64,000 nucleotides of DNA from Diphasiastrum complanatum (GCA_029204225.1 CM055096.1:37396383-37460382), one strand, 5' to 3'; numbered from the stretch's first letter, positions 10,892 through 22,820 are shown. Notes: a model not told the origin generated them from the letters alone. Numbers and translations: made by a program.

Positions 10892-11213
10892 ATGACTCCA
10901 TAAACCAAGTAGTTTGCACTAGTCCATCTTCAAGATCTACTTGACACAAGAAAATGACCATGAATTCACCAAAAAATGACAATCTCCAAGTATTGGCACC
11001 AAGTAGCTCAACACTTGAGAACTTGATCATGGATGAGTGATATTATGAGCCTCCATTAGCCTCATTTCAATCAGTAAAACCAGCCAAGAATGCTAGTACA
11101 ACTTCAACAATAAGATATTACAAGACAATGTAACTAGTTTGTCCATATCTTGACAATTTGCACACATTCACATGAAATAGCTCAAACATGAGATAGAACA
11201 AGTAAAGTAAACT

Positions 11214-13988
11214 TTAACAACACTTCCTTGCTGCTCCTTTGACCTTACTTGAGTCTTCAATAATCTGCAAAAACAGATCCATAACATCCTTGCCAAATAA
11301 CCTTCCTTTGATGCTCTTGACTAGCTCCAAATTGCCACCTTTCCTTTTGTGTCGTTGAAGCCCTTTGAGACTAACCTCTTGATCTTCCTCTTGACCATCA
11401 AAGTCATTGAAAAAACTTTGTTTTCCAGATCCATTACTTGCATTTCCAGTATGAAAACCATGAGAACCAATATCCACTTGCATAGCATCATCTACACAAG
11501 AAAATTCTCCAAAACATGTGAGTAAGGCAAAATGAGTCGCTTCCACTTGCTTACCTTTCTCTTGATCATCAAAGATATCAAAGATATGAATATTTTCAGA
11601 CCTGAACCTCTGGAAATACTCCCTCTCAAACATATGATCAATATCCAACAAGAGCTCATCAATGCTTGATCTCGAATTTCCACAAAGGTTAGTGAAATCA
11701 ATGTCACCATCATAAATCAAAAGATAGATTCCGAACTTTCCATCCAACATGAAGTAGAGTAGGTGAAGATGAGTACCAAACCTAATAAATCCAGCCCTCT
11801 TGAGTCCATAACAAACCTCAATAAGCTCACCAATGAGATCTCCCTTGTCTTGAAGAAATTGCCTCTCGATTTGCTCCATGTAGTCTTCTCCAACCAACAT
11901 TTTGCCATCTCGATCATGAGTGATCAATTCACAATCATAGGATCCTTTGAGTTGATGAAGAGATGTGAGATCCATGCCTTGGATCTTCCCAAGAACCAAT
12001 CTTTCATTGCTCTTTCCTTCATAAGACTCCCTCTTAATGATTGCATCATAAGAAGTAGAAACCTCAAAGACATTAGAAGCCATGAAAAAAATGATTAGTA
12101 CCTTCAACATAAGGATGATTGAAGTACTCTCCTTTTTCAAACAAGAACTTCTAATCAATGTTTTAGGTAATGAATTATATGATAATGATTCTTCCTCACT
12201 ATCATTCACAATGACATCATTCAAAGTACATCCTACTTTGAACTCTTCACATACTTCTCTTCTTCTTGACTTGTGACTATCTCCCTCACTAAGTCTCTTG
12301 ATAGAACCATTTGATCTACTCTCTTTATGAAGACATGTGACTTCACTTGCTAGAAAAATGACTTTCTTGGACTCATCACAAAAGAATGTAGAAGAACCAC
12401 CTCCTTCATGCATGCACCTAGCAACATCTTTTGACATATGATCAAAGAAATCATTAACAACAATCTTTTCCAAGGAAGAACCTTCACCTCCATTGATGAA
12501 GTTAGCTCTTTCCTTACCTTTTGCATGCTTGCACTTGCCATGAAGAACCTTTGAAACACCATCATTATCCTCAAGACTAGCCAAGTTAGCACAAAGATGA
12601 ACATCTCCAAGAAGCATATTAGATCTTGACCTAGATCTAGCATAAGGAAGCTTTTTAGACTTTGCATAAGATCCACAAATCTTATTGATGCTAAAAGGTA
12701 ACTTTGGAAAGTTGAGACCAATCTCCTTTTCCATTCCATCCTTTTTGTTAGCCATAACAAAAGCATCAAGCTTGAAAAGTCTACCTTGTTTATTGCCCCT
12801 AGCAACCAAGATTTCTTCCTTTGTAATGAAGCAAACATCACCACCAAACTTTACCATGTATCCTTTCTCTATCATTTGACCAACACTTAGCAAATTCTTT
12901 GAAAGTGAAGGAATGTAAAGAACACCATCAAGTCTTGCTTTCCTATTAGTAGAGAGACAAATAGGAATTGAACCAATACCTTCAATCACACACTCACCAC
13001 CATTGGCCATGTGAATTGCTTTCTTGGCTCCATCATAAGTGACCAAAGAAGTAAAGAACTCCTTGTGACTAGTCATGTGTGAGCTAGCTCCACTATCAAT
13101 CCACCATGAATCTCTGTCACCTTCACTTGATATTGGACTTGAAGAACACATCAAAAGAGAATCACCACCACCTAGATCCTCATGATTAGTAGTAAAGTTG
13201 ATTTGCTTGCTACCTTCATCTCTTTGCTTCTTCAAACATTCATTAGCAAAATGCCCTTTGATTCCATAATAAAAGCATTTCAACTTAGACTTATCTTTCT
13301 TTTTGCCAAAAGAGGAAGTATCACCTTGATCTTTCCCTTTAGACCACTTGCCTTTGCCTTTGCCCTTGAACTTGCCTTTGATGAACATAGCATCCTCTTC
13401 ATAATGAGATGTCGATGTAGATCCACCTCCTCTTGATTGAAGCCTATACTCCTCATTCACCAAGATCTCTTGCAAATCCACAATACTTGGCAAAGTCTTT
13501 TGAATAGCAAAACTTTGAACAAGATTAGCATGATCATCCAACAAGCCATTAAGTATAACTTGAACAAGTTCTACCTCCTTAATGCTTTCATCATTACATG
13601 CTAACTCGTCATTGAATGCCTTAACCCTCAAAACAAAATCATGAGTACTCTCTTCCTTGTTTTGCAAACTTTGAAAGATTTTCCTCCTAAGAGTAAGCAC
13701 TCTTGATGTAGACTTGGATTAATAAAGCTTCTTCAAAGCTTCCCAAGCCTCCAAAGATGATGTGCACTTACCAACTTCCTTGAGAAGTTCATTGGTAACA
13801 TTCATCTTAATCATGTGTAGAGCTTTCTTTGCTCTCTTGTCATACCTCACTTGATCTTGAGGTTCTTGAGGTCTCTCCTCCACACCTGCAACAATCTCCA
13901 TCAACTCATTCATCTCCAATAAGGACTCCATCCTCACCTTCCAAGTAGAATAGTTGATTGAGGTAAGCCTATAATTGCTCTCCAACAT
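11214..13988 (-). CDS. Gag-protease with remodelled tail, element N (one stop)
   Basis: From the ATG at 13988 the frame is open to 11214 except for a single TAA at 13719-13721, where the intact relative has a Glu codon. Gag is complete (YSTWKVRMESLL; knuckle CFYYGIKGHFANEC with the second Cys changed to Tyr). The protease motif WWIDSGASSHM is present. After KQGRLFKLDAF similarity to integrase almost disappears. About 500 further codons stay open, with pol vestiges in the original order: EVCYGLKRAG for YGLKQAP, and YLLIYDGDID for the LLIYVDDI catalytic box (catalytic Asp pair lost). The end is a module, NLELVKSIKG to GKDVMDLFLQ and KVKGAARKCC, shared with the element at 46875. Function of the tail is unknown. 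Confidence 0.85.
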
Positions 13989-14598
13989 AAATCCACCACT
14001 TGTAGCCTTGTTGAAGTGACCTGATCTTCTCTTTCAACCTATTCCAATGCACAAAGCACTCTCTTGAATGTCAAAAAATGAACTCAAGAAGAAATCACAA
14101 AGATATGGAACCTCTCAAATCTCTTCTAGCACTTCTAACTAGAACATCAACACATAGAATAGTGAAATCTTGATCAACCTATGATCTATCCTCAATCTAA
14201 TGATTCTTGCCACTTCCTAAGATTGAAACACACTCAAATGAAGTTCAGTAACCTCACAAACTAGAGATCCAATCAAAATTAGGATTTTGATAAAATAACA
14301 AAAAATTGAATATCTCAAATTCTACATGCAATTTCTAGAAACTTGATATATCTTCTTGTAGACTCCAATGAGACCTACCTAATGCACCAAAAATCATCCA
14401 AATCCAGTAAAACAAGTGTGAAATCGTAATTGATCAAGTATATAACCCTATATTGAGTTTTGACCTACAAAAGATCAATTCTACACATGCAAAAATGCTG
14501 ATTTTTGAGTAGAGATCAATCTAGCATGCTCTAGCATTGGTAACTCCTCCAAATCCTTGCTAAAGATGGATGATCCTTTCATAAAATTATACACAAAA

Positions 14599-14610
14599 GC
14601 TCTGATACCA
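14599..14610 (-). other. Primer-binding site of element N
   Basis: GCTCTGATACCA on the plus strand is the complement of TGGTATCAGAGC, adjacent to the LTR end at 14611. It pairs with initiator Met tRNA to start minus-strand DNA synthesis. Confidence 0.92.
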
Positions 14611-15264
14611 TGTGTAGGATTTCAGATCATTCAAGATCCAATCCATGTCCCAAATCTTTGGTTACAATAAGGAGCAAACCAACAATCCTGCCAATGTAGA
14701 AAAATCAGCATCTACATACAAAATGAGATGCAAACTCTAAGAGATATTGATCAAGCATGAACCAAAACATAAAATATGTTTGTTGTCCGTACAATTACAG
14801 TACCCTACTGTATTTCACACGTGTGGAACCGAAAATAGCAATAAATGATCATTCTACACATAGAATTGCAAGATAACACCAAGATAGTGCACCAATGAGT
14901 AGTAGAACCCAAAGAGAACCATGTATAATGATGAAATGAGAGATAGAAGAGAGAACATATGTCTCTCCACGAGTTACATCCTTTTATAGAGTTTCTAAAC
15001 CCTATTTGGCCACTTGGCTTTCCCTCCAAAATGTAAACCCTACTATTTTTGGGTCTAGATTCAATGTACCCAAAGTTCAAATTTGAATCTCTCTCAAACT
15101 TGACTACCAACTTTCCCACACTTTCCAAAAGTGTTTATTGAATGTATTTTAAACTAATATAGCTTCAAAAAGTTTATCTCTAAGTCTAAAATGAGTTTTG
15201 GCCTCTTATTGACAATTTACCAAAATGTGACTAAACTAGACTAAACTAGTTGAAATCTCTCACA
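14611..15264 (-). repeat. 5' LTR of copia element N
   Basis: 654 bp, TGTG to CACA ends, nearly identical to 9755-10407 (one indel near 15080 and about seven substitutions by eye). Confidence 0.92.
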
Positions 15265-15899
15265 AATCATTGTGTACATCAGTGAGTCGATGATGGATTG
15301 AAATGAGTAGTACTTCATTTTCTCCTTTTCTATCTCAGTTTGAGGAGATTGTTCCTTTAATAATTTTAGTCCAAGGTCGAGTGGAAAGTGACTTGGTTTG
15401 CAGTTGGCCATACCATACTTTTCCAACACGTTGTTGAGATATCGTTGCTGACTGATGAAAATCAGTCTGCTGGGTCGATCTCGTTGGATCTGGATTCCAA
15501 GACAATAGTGGGCTGCTGGACTCATGTCAGCAATCATCTTGTATTCCTGGGCTAGCATGCATTTTGTATCCTTCATCCGATTCAGATTGTTACTGAATAA
15601 GAGTGTATCATCTACATAGAGAGTGATGATGATGAAGTAATCTGATACAGACTTGAAGTAGACATTTGAGTCTGCTGAGTTTGAAATAAAACCATTCTCT
15701 ATCAGAAATGCATTGATTTTTTGGAACCAGGCTCTGGGTGATTGTTTCAGCCCGTAGAGTGCCTTGTGGATTTTGCATACAAGGTGTTGTTGCTTGCCGT
15801 TGAGTTCGTATCCCTCTGGTTGCTTCATATAAATTTTTTGTTCAATGGTTCCATTGAGGAAAGCGGTCTGGACATCCATCTAGTGGACCTCAAGATCTG
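15265..15899 (-). pseudogene. RT core of copia element O
   Basis: An open minus-strand stretch encodes the middle of a copia RT: MDVQTAFLNG at 15879, KALYGLKQSPRAW, and the catalytic box TLYVDDTLLFSNN near 15600. It ends SLMYTM at the edge of element N and resumes at 9754. On the other side it is cut at 15899 by gypsy A inside an ATTDLEVH motif. Confidence 0.88.
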
Positions 15900-17057
15900 T
15901 GTTGGCTGATTCTGATGAATCCCCAAGATACTCGACCAGAGCTACCCAAGAGCACCTCTCACCTTAGACCGAGGAGGTCTCTAAGAAGACGAGAAGAACG
16001 GAGACTGAGAGCCGAGTATGAGAGCTGAGGAATACTAGCTAATACTGTCAAGTAGAAACTGTGTAAGCCTCATGGTGAATCCCGAAAGATGGAATGACCA
16101 TGTAGGAACTAGTATTTCTAGGTAGTGTAATAAATGCAAGTAGACCTCTCTTAAAGAAAGTAGAGTGAGCCACCTTTTGATGCTGACCTCTAGTGGAGAG
16201 CATTATTCCACTTGTAGTTTGTGAAATGTGGAAATGCCACTAAGATGCCACCTAAGGAGCTCTCTTGCTTATTTAAGAGACTCCCTCTTTGAGAAGAGGA
16301 GCTTTTTGTGTAATGTACCTACTCCATGGCCAAATGAGAAGAGCCTCCACAAGTTTGGTGCATCCTTTGAGCTCTTTGATCATGCTTGTTTCTTGAGTGA
16401 TGCATGTATGATCTTGCCCTTCCCTCTTTTGTGTGTGGTTGTGGATTTTAGAGTGGATTAGTTTTCCTGTTTTCTTGTGGATTAATGTAGGAATCAACAT
16501 TCAGGTAAACTAAATAGGCTGGGTTTGTAATTCTTGCATATCCTCTTACAACCATATTCTTGATGTTCTTGGATTGTCCAAGAATCAAATGAATGTTTCT
16601 TGATCTTTGGACTGCTAAAATGCTGCCTAGTTTAGTTCATTTCTTGTTCTTGTTTGGTGGAATGTATGTGTAGAATAATTTTAGTGTTTAGGATCTGATT
16701 GTAACTCGTTTTTGCAGCAAGGTAGTAGTAGAATCATGATTTGTTCATTTGGACTGTATGTTGATCTGTAGGTTGAACGGTTTGATTACATGTTTGGTTG
16801 TAAATTCATGTGATACACTTCAAGAGTGACCTTCCTTGGTGTCCTCTAACAGGCAAGACATAAATTACAATTATTATCAATTTCCTCTACCTGATACGGG
16901 CCTTGAAACAGATAGGCTAATCATCAAAAAATCCCATAACCTCTGTAGACAGACAGAAGAAAAAGAAACGAAATATGTAAACCAGATAAGAAGAAGAAAC
17001 AAAAGTCTAACAGATTCTAAAAAATGAATGTGTAATCATGAAGAGAATCTGTAAACA
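15900..17057 (+). repeat. 5' LTR of gypsy A
   Basis: 1158 bp beginning TGTTGGCTGATTC and ending GTAAACA. It aligns with the 3' LTR of gypsy B at 59005-60152 over its length, with many substitutions. The following sequence (TTTG..., then CCGCTTGCAC) is shared with gypsy B and has the layout of a gypsy primer region, though it is not a perfect match to a known site. Confidence 0.85.
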
Positions 17058-17335
17058 TTTGTCACTGTTACCGCTTGCACTACCACACATCATCTATCCC
17101 TGTAGCTGCAACATAGTCAATGCTCAGATCACTGTCCATGTTCTCTAAATCTTTTCCCACAGTTCCGAGTTCTTCCAGACCTCTCATCATCCATAGTTTG
17201 CAGAAGCACCTACCCAATCATTCTGACTATGAAACACACCTGAGGATCTACACACGCCCTACAAACCTACCTCCACTTCGTTCTTTCATCCACCATCCAC
17301 TGCATCCCTCTCAGCTCCATTAGCCTCCATGCTAA

Positions 17336-18040
17336 CGAATTACTCTGTTGCACCCTCTCCTTCATGCTTCATTATGCCCCCGTCCTTCCGTCACCCTCTC
17401 AGTCGAGCTCCTCCATTGCGCTCTCAACCGAGCCCTTCGTCAACGTCTCAGCCGAGCCCGTCGTCACTTACAAAAAAATTAAAAATTAAAAATCTCGACC
17501 AAGTCGTTTTTCTTACTTAAATCTCGACCGCGTCATTTTTTGACTCAAGTCTCGATTGCGCCAAAAAATCACTCAGATCTCGACCAAGCCAAAAAAAAAA
17601 TAGCCACAACCTCCTCCATCACCATCTCAGCCGCGACCTTCTCCGTCACCATCTCAACCGCGACCTCCTCCATCACCATCTCAACCACGACCTCCATCTG
17701 TCGCCACCTCAGCCGCATCCATCCGCCACCATCTCAACCGAGCCCCTCCGTTGGCATCTCAGTCGAGCCCCTTCATTCAGATCTCGACTGCGAATTTTGG
17801 TCACGATCTTGACTATGGGATCTGGTCATGATCTTGACCACGGGTTCTGGTCACTGATCTTGATCGCGGATTTTGGTCACGATCTCGACCGTGGGTCCTA
17901 GTCACGATCTTGACCGAGTCCTCTAAAGACCATATTTAACTCCCATTTCAACCAGGCCGAATCTAGGCCATATCACATAATTTTGACCGGGACCTCTTAT
18001 TCAAATTTCGACCGGACCACCATCTCAACCGAGCCTTAGA
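17336..18040 (+). repeat. Minisatellite leader of gypsy A (ATCTCGACCG core)
   Basis: Degenerate tandem repeats with the recurring core ATCTCGACCG (variants TCTCAACCG, ATCTTGACC) occupy the untranslated leader between the primer region and gag. Spacing between cores is irregular, about 20-40 bp. The repeat keeps some frames open by chance; I do not treat those as genes. Confidence 0.8.
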
Positions 18041-18237
18041 GCTCAAAAAAAAAAAAAAAAAAAAGGGCATGTGCATAAATTTTTTTTTTCCAAAAATAAA
18101 ATTTATACCAATAGAAAGCTCTTTTCATACTGAGTCTTCCACTTACCTTTTCTACTAGCCAAAAATATTTTTTTTTCAAAAAAAAAAAACCAAAAAAAAT
18201 CCAAAAATACTAAAAACCCATACACGACAGTACACAC

Positions 18238-19545
18238 TGGACCAACATACTGATCCTGAAATCCTAGAAGATTATCCATACAAAATAAGGTCTCCTACAG
18301 CTGAACAAATCAGACGTAGGTTCTATCGAATGCGGTCCCAAATACACGAACCATCCACAAACCCATTCGAGGGACACGAGCCTGACAGAGCCGAGTCTTC
18401 ACGAGCACGAGCCCATGTTCATGGTGTTGAAGCATCACATGCCAGAACACATCTAAATGGAGCTTCTACCACTCACGGATCTCATTTTGGCAAAAGAACA
18501 CCCAAGTTGGATCTGCCCAAGTGACAGTAGTTCAGATCCTCAACGATTCTTGCAAATCTTTGAGAATGCGTGTAATGTGTATCGCGAAACCATGATCGAT
18601 AAAGCACGTGACTGGTTTTTTAACCTTGATCATGAAGATAAATTGGATTGGTCTAATCTGAAAGAGTCCTTTATCAAGTGTTTTAAGCCCTTCCGTTTGA
18701 TAGAGAGTCCTTTTGTCAAATTGAGTAACGTCAAGATGACAAAAGATGAACGTGTACGAGATTATATTGAGCATTGCAAGCACTTGAAAGGTCAAGTACA
18801 GGAACAACCCTTCGAACATATGCTCATCATCTGGTTTTTAGTCGGCCTTCCAAGATGGATAAGACGCAAACTTAAATCCAATGACGAATATATGAGTCTA
18901 AAGTTAGCTATGTCTGATATCGTCAAAGAAGAAGACGAGGGATTAGATGTTGATGAATCCAGGGAACAGAAAGCACCTCGTGCTCTTGTCCAAGAGTCGA
19001 AGCAGATTGAGGATACCTGAGATCAGCTTTGAAAATCACAACTGGAGCTGTTTAATCAGTAACATCAACTACAGATGGAGAAACTCACCAAAGAGTTTCA
19101 ATTTACTCTAAAGTCTATCCAACGCAGTATGCCTGGTCAGCCAAACCCTGCACATGTATCTTATAGACGAAAATCCATATGGTGCCTACACTATCGGGCT
19201 ACGCATCCTGTTGATGCTTGTCCTTCATCTCAGCCTATCCAAGCACATGCCATCCAACGATATGATGAACAACCGTCACAATCTAGACATTCCTCACATT
19301 ATCATGAATATCCACAAGAATTTCCAGAACTAGTAGCCATACAAGATGGCTATGCCATTATGCAAGGGCCATTGAACAACAGATGTTTCATCTGTGATGA
19401 AACCGGCCACTTCATGGTTGATTGTCCAGTCAAGACCAAGTTCCATGCCGAGTGTCCCGACTGTGTCCGAAAACACAGTTTCAAAGACTGCCCAAGACAA
19501 CCCCACAAGATCCTACATGCTCGTCACGTCAGTTATGAATCATGA
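18238..19545 (+). pseudogene. Gypsy A gag, broken
   Basis: The start codon seen in gypsy B (ATG at 50711) is CTG here. The frame runs through the N-terminal region to a stop/frameshift near 18520, then gives a good retrotransposon Gag core (ARDWFFNLDHEDKLDW, FRLIESPFVKLSNVKM, ERVRDYIEHCKHLKG, LVGLPRWIRRKL). A stop at 19018 precedes the zinc region: CLHYRATHPVDAC, CFICDETGHFMVDC and CPDCVRKHSFKDC, an unusual triple knuckle. Gag would package RNA into particles, but this copy cannot make a full protein. Confidence 0.85.
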
Positions 19546-21858
19546 TAGGATCCTCACAACAACACTACATGAGCACCATAGCAAACAACAGTTAAACCTG
19601 TTGCTCAATTGAGAAGTTCCTTGTGAACTTCTACCAGATCGATAATCAAACATAGACGTTATATGAAATGAGTTATTGCAAGACATAGAAGAAATCGATA
19701 TTCCATCATTTGCTACTATTCCCAAACAAGAGCACCCTCCCCAAGGAATTGACATTTTATCTGCGATCCTGCAACCTCAAATCTATGTGTCTACTCTTTC
19801 TAATGAGAAATCCAAAAACAACATATCATGAAACAACTCTGCAAAATCAAAAATCTAGACAACGGTTCATTTATGAATCTCATAATCTGAAGGATACTAA
19901 TGGGAATAGTATCTCTCTCTTCTATGCATTTCAAGTTGTATCTTACAATATTTGCTATCCATGATGGTAGATTTCATATCACCAACCCTGTCTTGTTTTT
20001 GACAAGGGCATATCAAAGTTTTTCTCATTAATCTACAAGACCAATGGGATATTGCAATTGTCAAAGTGTATTATCAATGTTGATGAATGAAAGTTTTGTT
20101 TGACAAGTGCCATACAACCTCACTCTCTCTACCGTTCGTTTCTTTGTTCCTCTTCATTCCTTTTGTGTGATTGATTTTTGCATGTGAAATAGCCACTGTG
20201 CACAAGAGTCCTCCATAGAGTATCTCAAGAACACATTTTCATTCATCTGTCCATCTTCAGATCACCTTGTACACAGTTTAGGATCTTTGAGTATACTACA
20301 ACTTTCAGAAATCCATGCCATGTCAACGTTGATTCTCGTCTTTCATAGAGATATTCATCTTTGAGCCAACTACAGCAAGATCGAAACAAATTTAGTTAAA
20401 ATTTGTTCAATCTTTAGTCCAGTCGCATGTTCGACGTGTTTTTAACTACATGTTCAAAATGTCGATCCAACCTTTCGCATGCACGTTCCAGATAACAACA
20501 TCTCCACCAACAGATTTTTTTTTGGGGGGGAGAGAGTGGATCCGCTTGGATCCACTAGAGCAGCCACATTGCCAGCAACACCATCAACAAGATCGATAGC
20601 CAAGGTCACAAAACCAAAGACGATAACGACAAGGCTAAGCAAGCAGATGGGCAATCCAAAGTGTCTCAATCAGAAGAAGTACCCTAGTCACGATGAAGAT
20701 CCTTCAGAAAAGAGAAACACAAGCATTGGAAAATCAGTCTCCTTCTTTGACCAGCCTCTTGCCATACATATGCATCCATTCTCATGTCTATCGTCCACAC
20801 CATCTACCGATGTCACCAGCACCACCCTTTCTTCCATCTGTTTGTTCGCCATCATTCCACTGTTCATCTGAGAAATCTCCAGTTTTTTCAAATCCTGATA
20901 GTCTTACCGAAGCAGCTGATAGATCACTGCAAATGTCTTACCAACTACCGCCTACAATGGTTGATCAACCAAAAGAAAATCTACGAAGCAAGCGAAGCAG
21001 CTAGAAGAAATAAAGATCAAGATCCAAGAAGTTGAGGAGGAAACGACGAAATTTAAGCAACAGATGAGTCAGATTAATCTTGATCAAAAGAAATTCTCCG
21101 GAACAATGATAGTTGGATCCCCTCCTATGAAGCCTAAAGAAATCTAAAAGTAATGGATCAAAGGAAGAAAGAGCTACAGAAAAAGAAAAGATGAAGACAA
21201 CCGTGAACCTGCAAAATAAAACGAGCTCCGCACCCAGCAAGTGGTGGTCAAAGCTCGACATTGCAAGGGTCCAAGGCTACAATGGTAGTATTATTAGTTC
21301 CTTCACCCTTCCACCAAGCCTTTATCATGTTTCATTATCATCACCAAACCATCTGTTTAAATCTGTTCCTACCACCAATTTGTTGATAAGTCCATCCCCT
21401 TGAAGACTACTAACCAAGATTGTGCAACCTATCAAGAAAGGGCATCGACAAGACTGGAACTTCAACTCAGAGAAGAACTGCGGAAACACCCAGAAGCAAA
21501 TGGAGGATATAGACCTCCCACCTCCTAGAAGTTAGAATCTACCCAGAAACTAGAAGTGAAACCATCCATGGCAGATACAACAAAGAAAGAGACACGAGGA
21601 AAGCACTCATGCATGCAAGATTGTAAAGCTTCTAGGAGCCCCCCAATTTTGAGAATGTCAACCACTTGCAGCAATAAGACATTCTGGTTACATTGTGGCA
21701 GATTGCGAAAGTAGTTTCTGATAAAGACTGGCAACAATAATCACTTGGTTTTATGCAAGAGAACGAAGATCTACGCTTTTCCAAGTGACGATCGAAGATG
21801 CCAATGCAGAAGCAGAGCGACATCATTCAATATGTGTTGTAGTAGGTCCTGCAATACA
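19546..21858 (+). other. Gypsy A 3' region with decayed ORF
   Basis: No pol. Sequence is collinear with 56641-58990 of gypsy B. Broken frames include a Lys/Glu-rich coiled-coil-like piece (about 20980-21190) and a terminal block [20 protein letters not shown]9-G7 tract followed by AGAGAGTGGA at about 20514-20539 resembles a second polypurine tract. The frames are too broken to name a protein. Confidence 0.5.
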
Positions 21859-22135
21859 ATCTGTTGTGGCTGCAAAGGAGTAGGCGGATTGAAGTATGTT
21901 TGACAATTGGGCTGAAGGTTTTTGAATAATCCAGATCTAGAATCTGGGAAAAGCCTTTGGGAACTAGCCTGGCCTTGTAACGATTTAGCCTTCTTGTAGC
22001 ATCGTATTTTGTCTTTAATATCCATTTGCATGAAATTGGGATTTGGTCCTTTGGCAGATCAGTGACTGTCCATATTTGATTCTCTATCAGAGAATCGAAT
22101 TCAGTGTCTACTATGGCATGTGATTTGTAAGTCCA
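21859..22135 (-). pseudogene. RT N-terminus of copia element O
   Basis: Minus-strand reading with a few frameshifts gives the N-terminal RT motifs of copia: [47 protein letters not shown], ending ATTD at the gypsy A junction, where LEVH and MDVQTAFLNG continue at 15899. It ends abruptly at the LTR of gypsy C. Confidence 0.8.
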
Positions 22136-22136
22136 T

Positions 22137-22802
22137 GGGTAGAAGCTTAAAATAATAAAATAACTTAAACTTAGGATTAGAACTTGGACTTAAGAAACTT
22201 AAGCTTAGAAATATATGTCTTAAGTTATCTTAAGTTTCAAAGTTAGAAACTTTTAAAGTTCCTGAGTCCTAAGTTAGAAGTTCTAGAATGGTTAGTTTCA
22301 AACTAATCCCATAAGTTAGTGCATACTTATGGAAGGCCCTTCTTGCTTTAAGAAGAGAGACATTCTCCTTGTAAGCGACACTTTTGAGACTAAGCAATCT
22401 TGCTCTCTATTTTTGAGACTATCATTCTATTTCATTTGTGTTCCCTTTGGGAAGGTGCATAGCTTGAGGGAAGGTGCTCGGGCCTCCTCTTGCCTCCTTC
22501 TCATTGGTTTGTATTGTGGCATGTATTTATTTGTTGATTATTTAGTTAGCCGCAATCTATTATTTCTATCTCCCTTTTGGGTGTTAACTTAGGATCTAGC
22601 TTAGTGAACTTGCTAGTTTGGAAGCCTTAGCAAAGATTTTTATTTCCGGGCACTAGTTGGGAAAGCCTTAGTGCTCCTGTCCTTGTTTGTCTATTTCCGT
22701 TTAAAGCTTTTGGTAGGTTTTTAAAAGGTGGACGATCCTCTCTATACTATACCACATCGTGAGTAGATCTAGCCATCACATGAACTAGAAATACTTCCAA
22801 CA
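22137..22802 (+). repeat. 5' LTR of gypsy C
   Basis: It ends CTTCCAACA, as does the 3' copy. The part from about 22243 aligns with 30053-30613 with scattered substitutions. The left 106 bp (repeated ACTTAAG-like words) is not in the 3' copy, so the left boundary is uncertain. Confidence 0.7.
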
Positions 22803-22820
22803 TTGGCATCGTTGCCACTT
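22803..22820 (+). other. Gypsy primer-binding site
   Basis: TTGGCATCGTTGCCACTT follows the LTR end directly and matches the TTGGCGCCGTTGCC pattern common in plant gypsy elements. Confidence 0.7.

Larger units (their letters stand above)
9755..15264 (-). mobile_element. Non-autonomous Ty1/copia element N with both LTRs
   Basis: LTRs at 9755-10407 and 14611-15264 differ by only about eight positions by eye, so insertion is recent. The 5-bp target duplication is ATCA plus one mismatched base (GATCA at 9750-9754, AATCA at 15265-15269). The primer-site complement is at 14599-14610, and a purine tract (complement of CTTCCTCTTC) abuts the other LTR. It sits inside the RT gene of element O in the same orientation. 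The internal region encodes gag and protease, but integrase, RT and RNase H have been replaced by a long remodelled frame, so it must rely on another element for reverse transcription and integration. Confidence 0.93.
15900..21858 (+). mobile_element. Gag-only Ty3/gypsy element A lacking its 3' LTR
   Basis: It carries a 5' LTR, a gypsy-type primer region, a minisatellite leader, a gag pseudogene and about 2.3 kb of 3' sequence collinear with gypsy B (48613-60152). It is flanked by ATCTG at 15895-15899 and 21859-21863, the target duplication in element O. The internal sequence runs directly into the second ATCTG with no purine tract and no 3' LTR. No protease, RT or integrase is found, so this is a TR-GAG-like element. 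Confidence 0.85.
8340..22135 (-). mobile_element. Old Ty1/copia element O, split by two nested insertions
   Basis: Three separated blocks on the minus strand form one copia pol in the right order: RT start (22135-21859), RT core (15899-15265) and RT end plus RNase H (9754-9111), followed by a purine tract and 3' LTR. Removing copia N (9755-15264) and gypsy A (15900-21858) with one copy of each target duplication joins the protein sense across both junctions. The 5' half (gag, protease, integrase, 5' LTR) is not seen. Sequence beyond 22135 belongs to gypsy C. Confidence 0.85.

Noticed and set aside
15241-15879. A complete short RT gene ending ICERFQLV
   Set aside because: The last residues come from the LTR of element N. 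The real RT continues on the other side of the insertion at 9754.
20479-20871. A 130-codon protein gene in gypsy A
   Set aside because: The homologous stretch in gypsy B (57523-57807) is open in the same place but breaks elsewhere, and the part before the frame is a T/G tract. It is better described as part of a decayed ORF.
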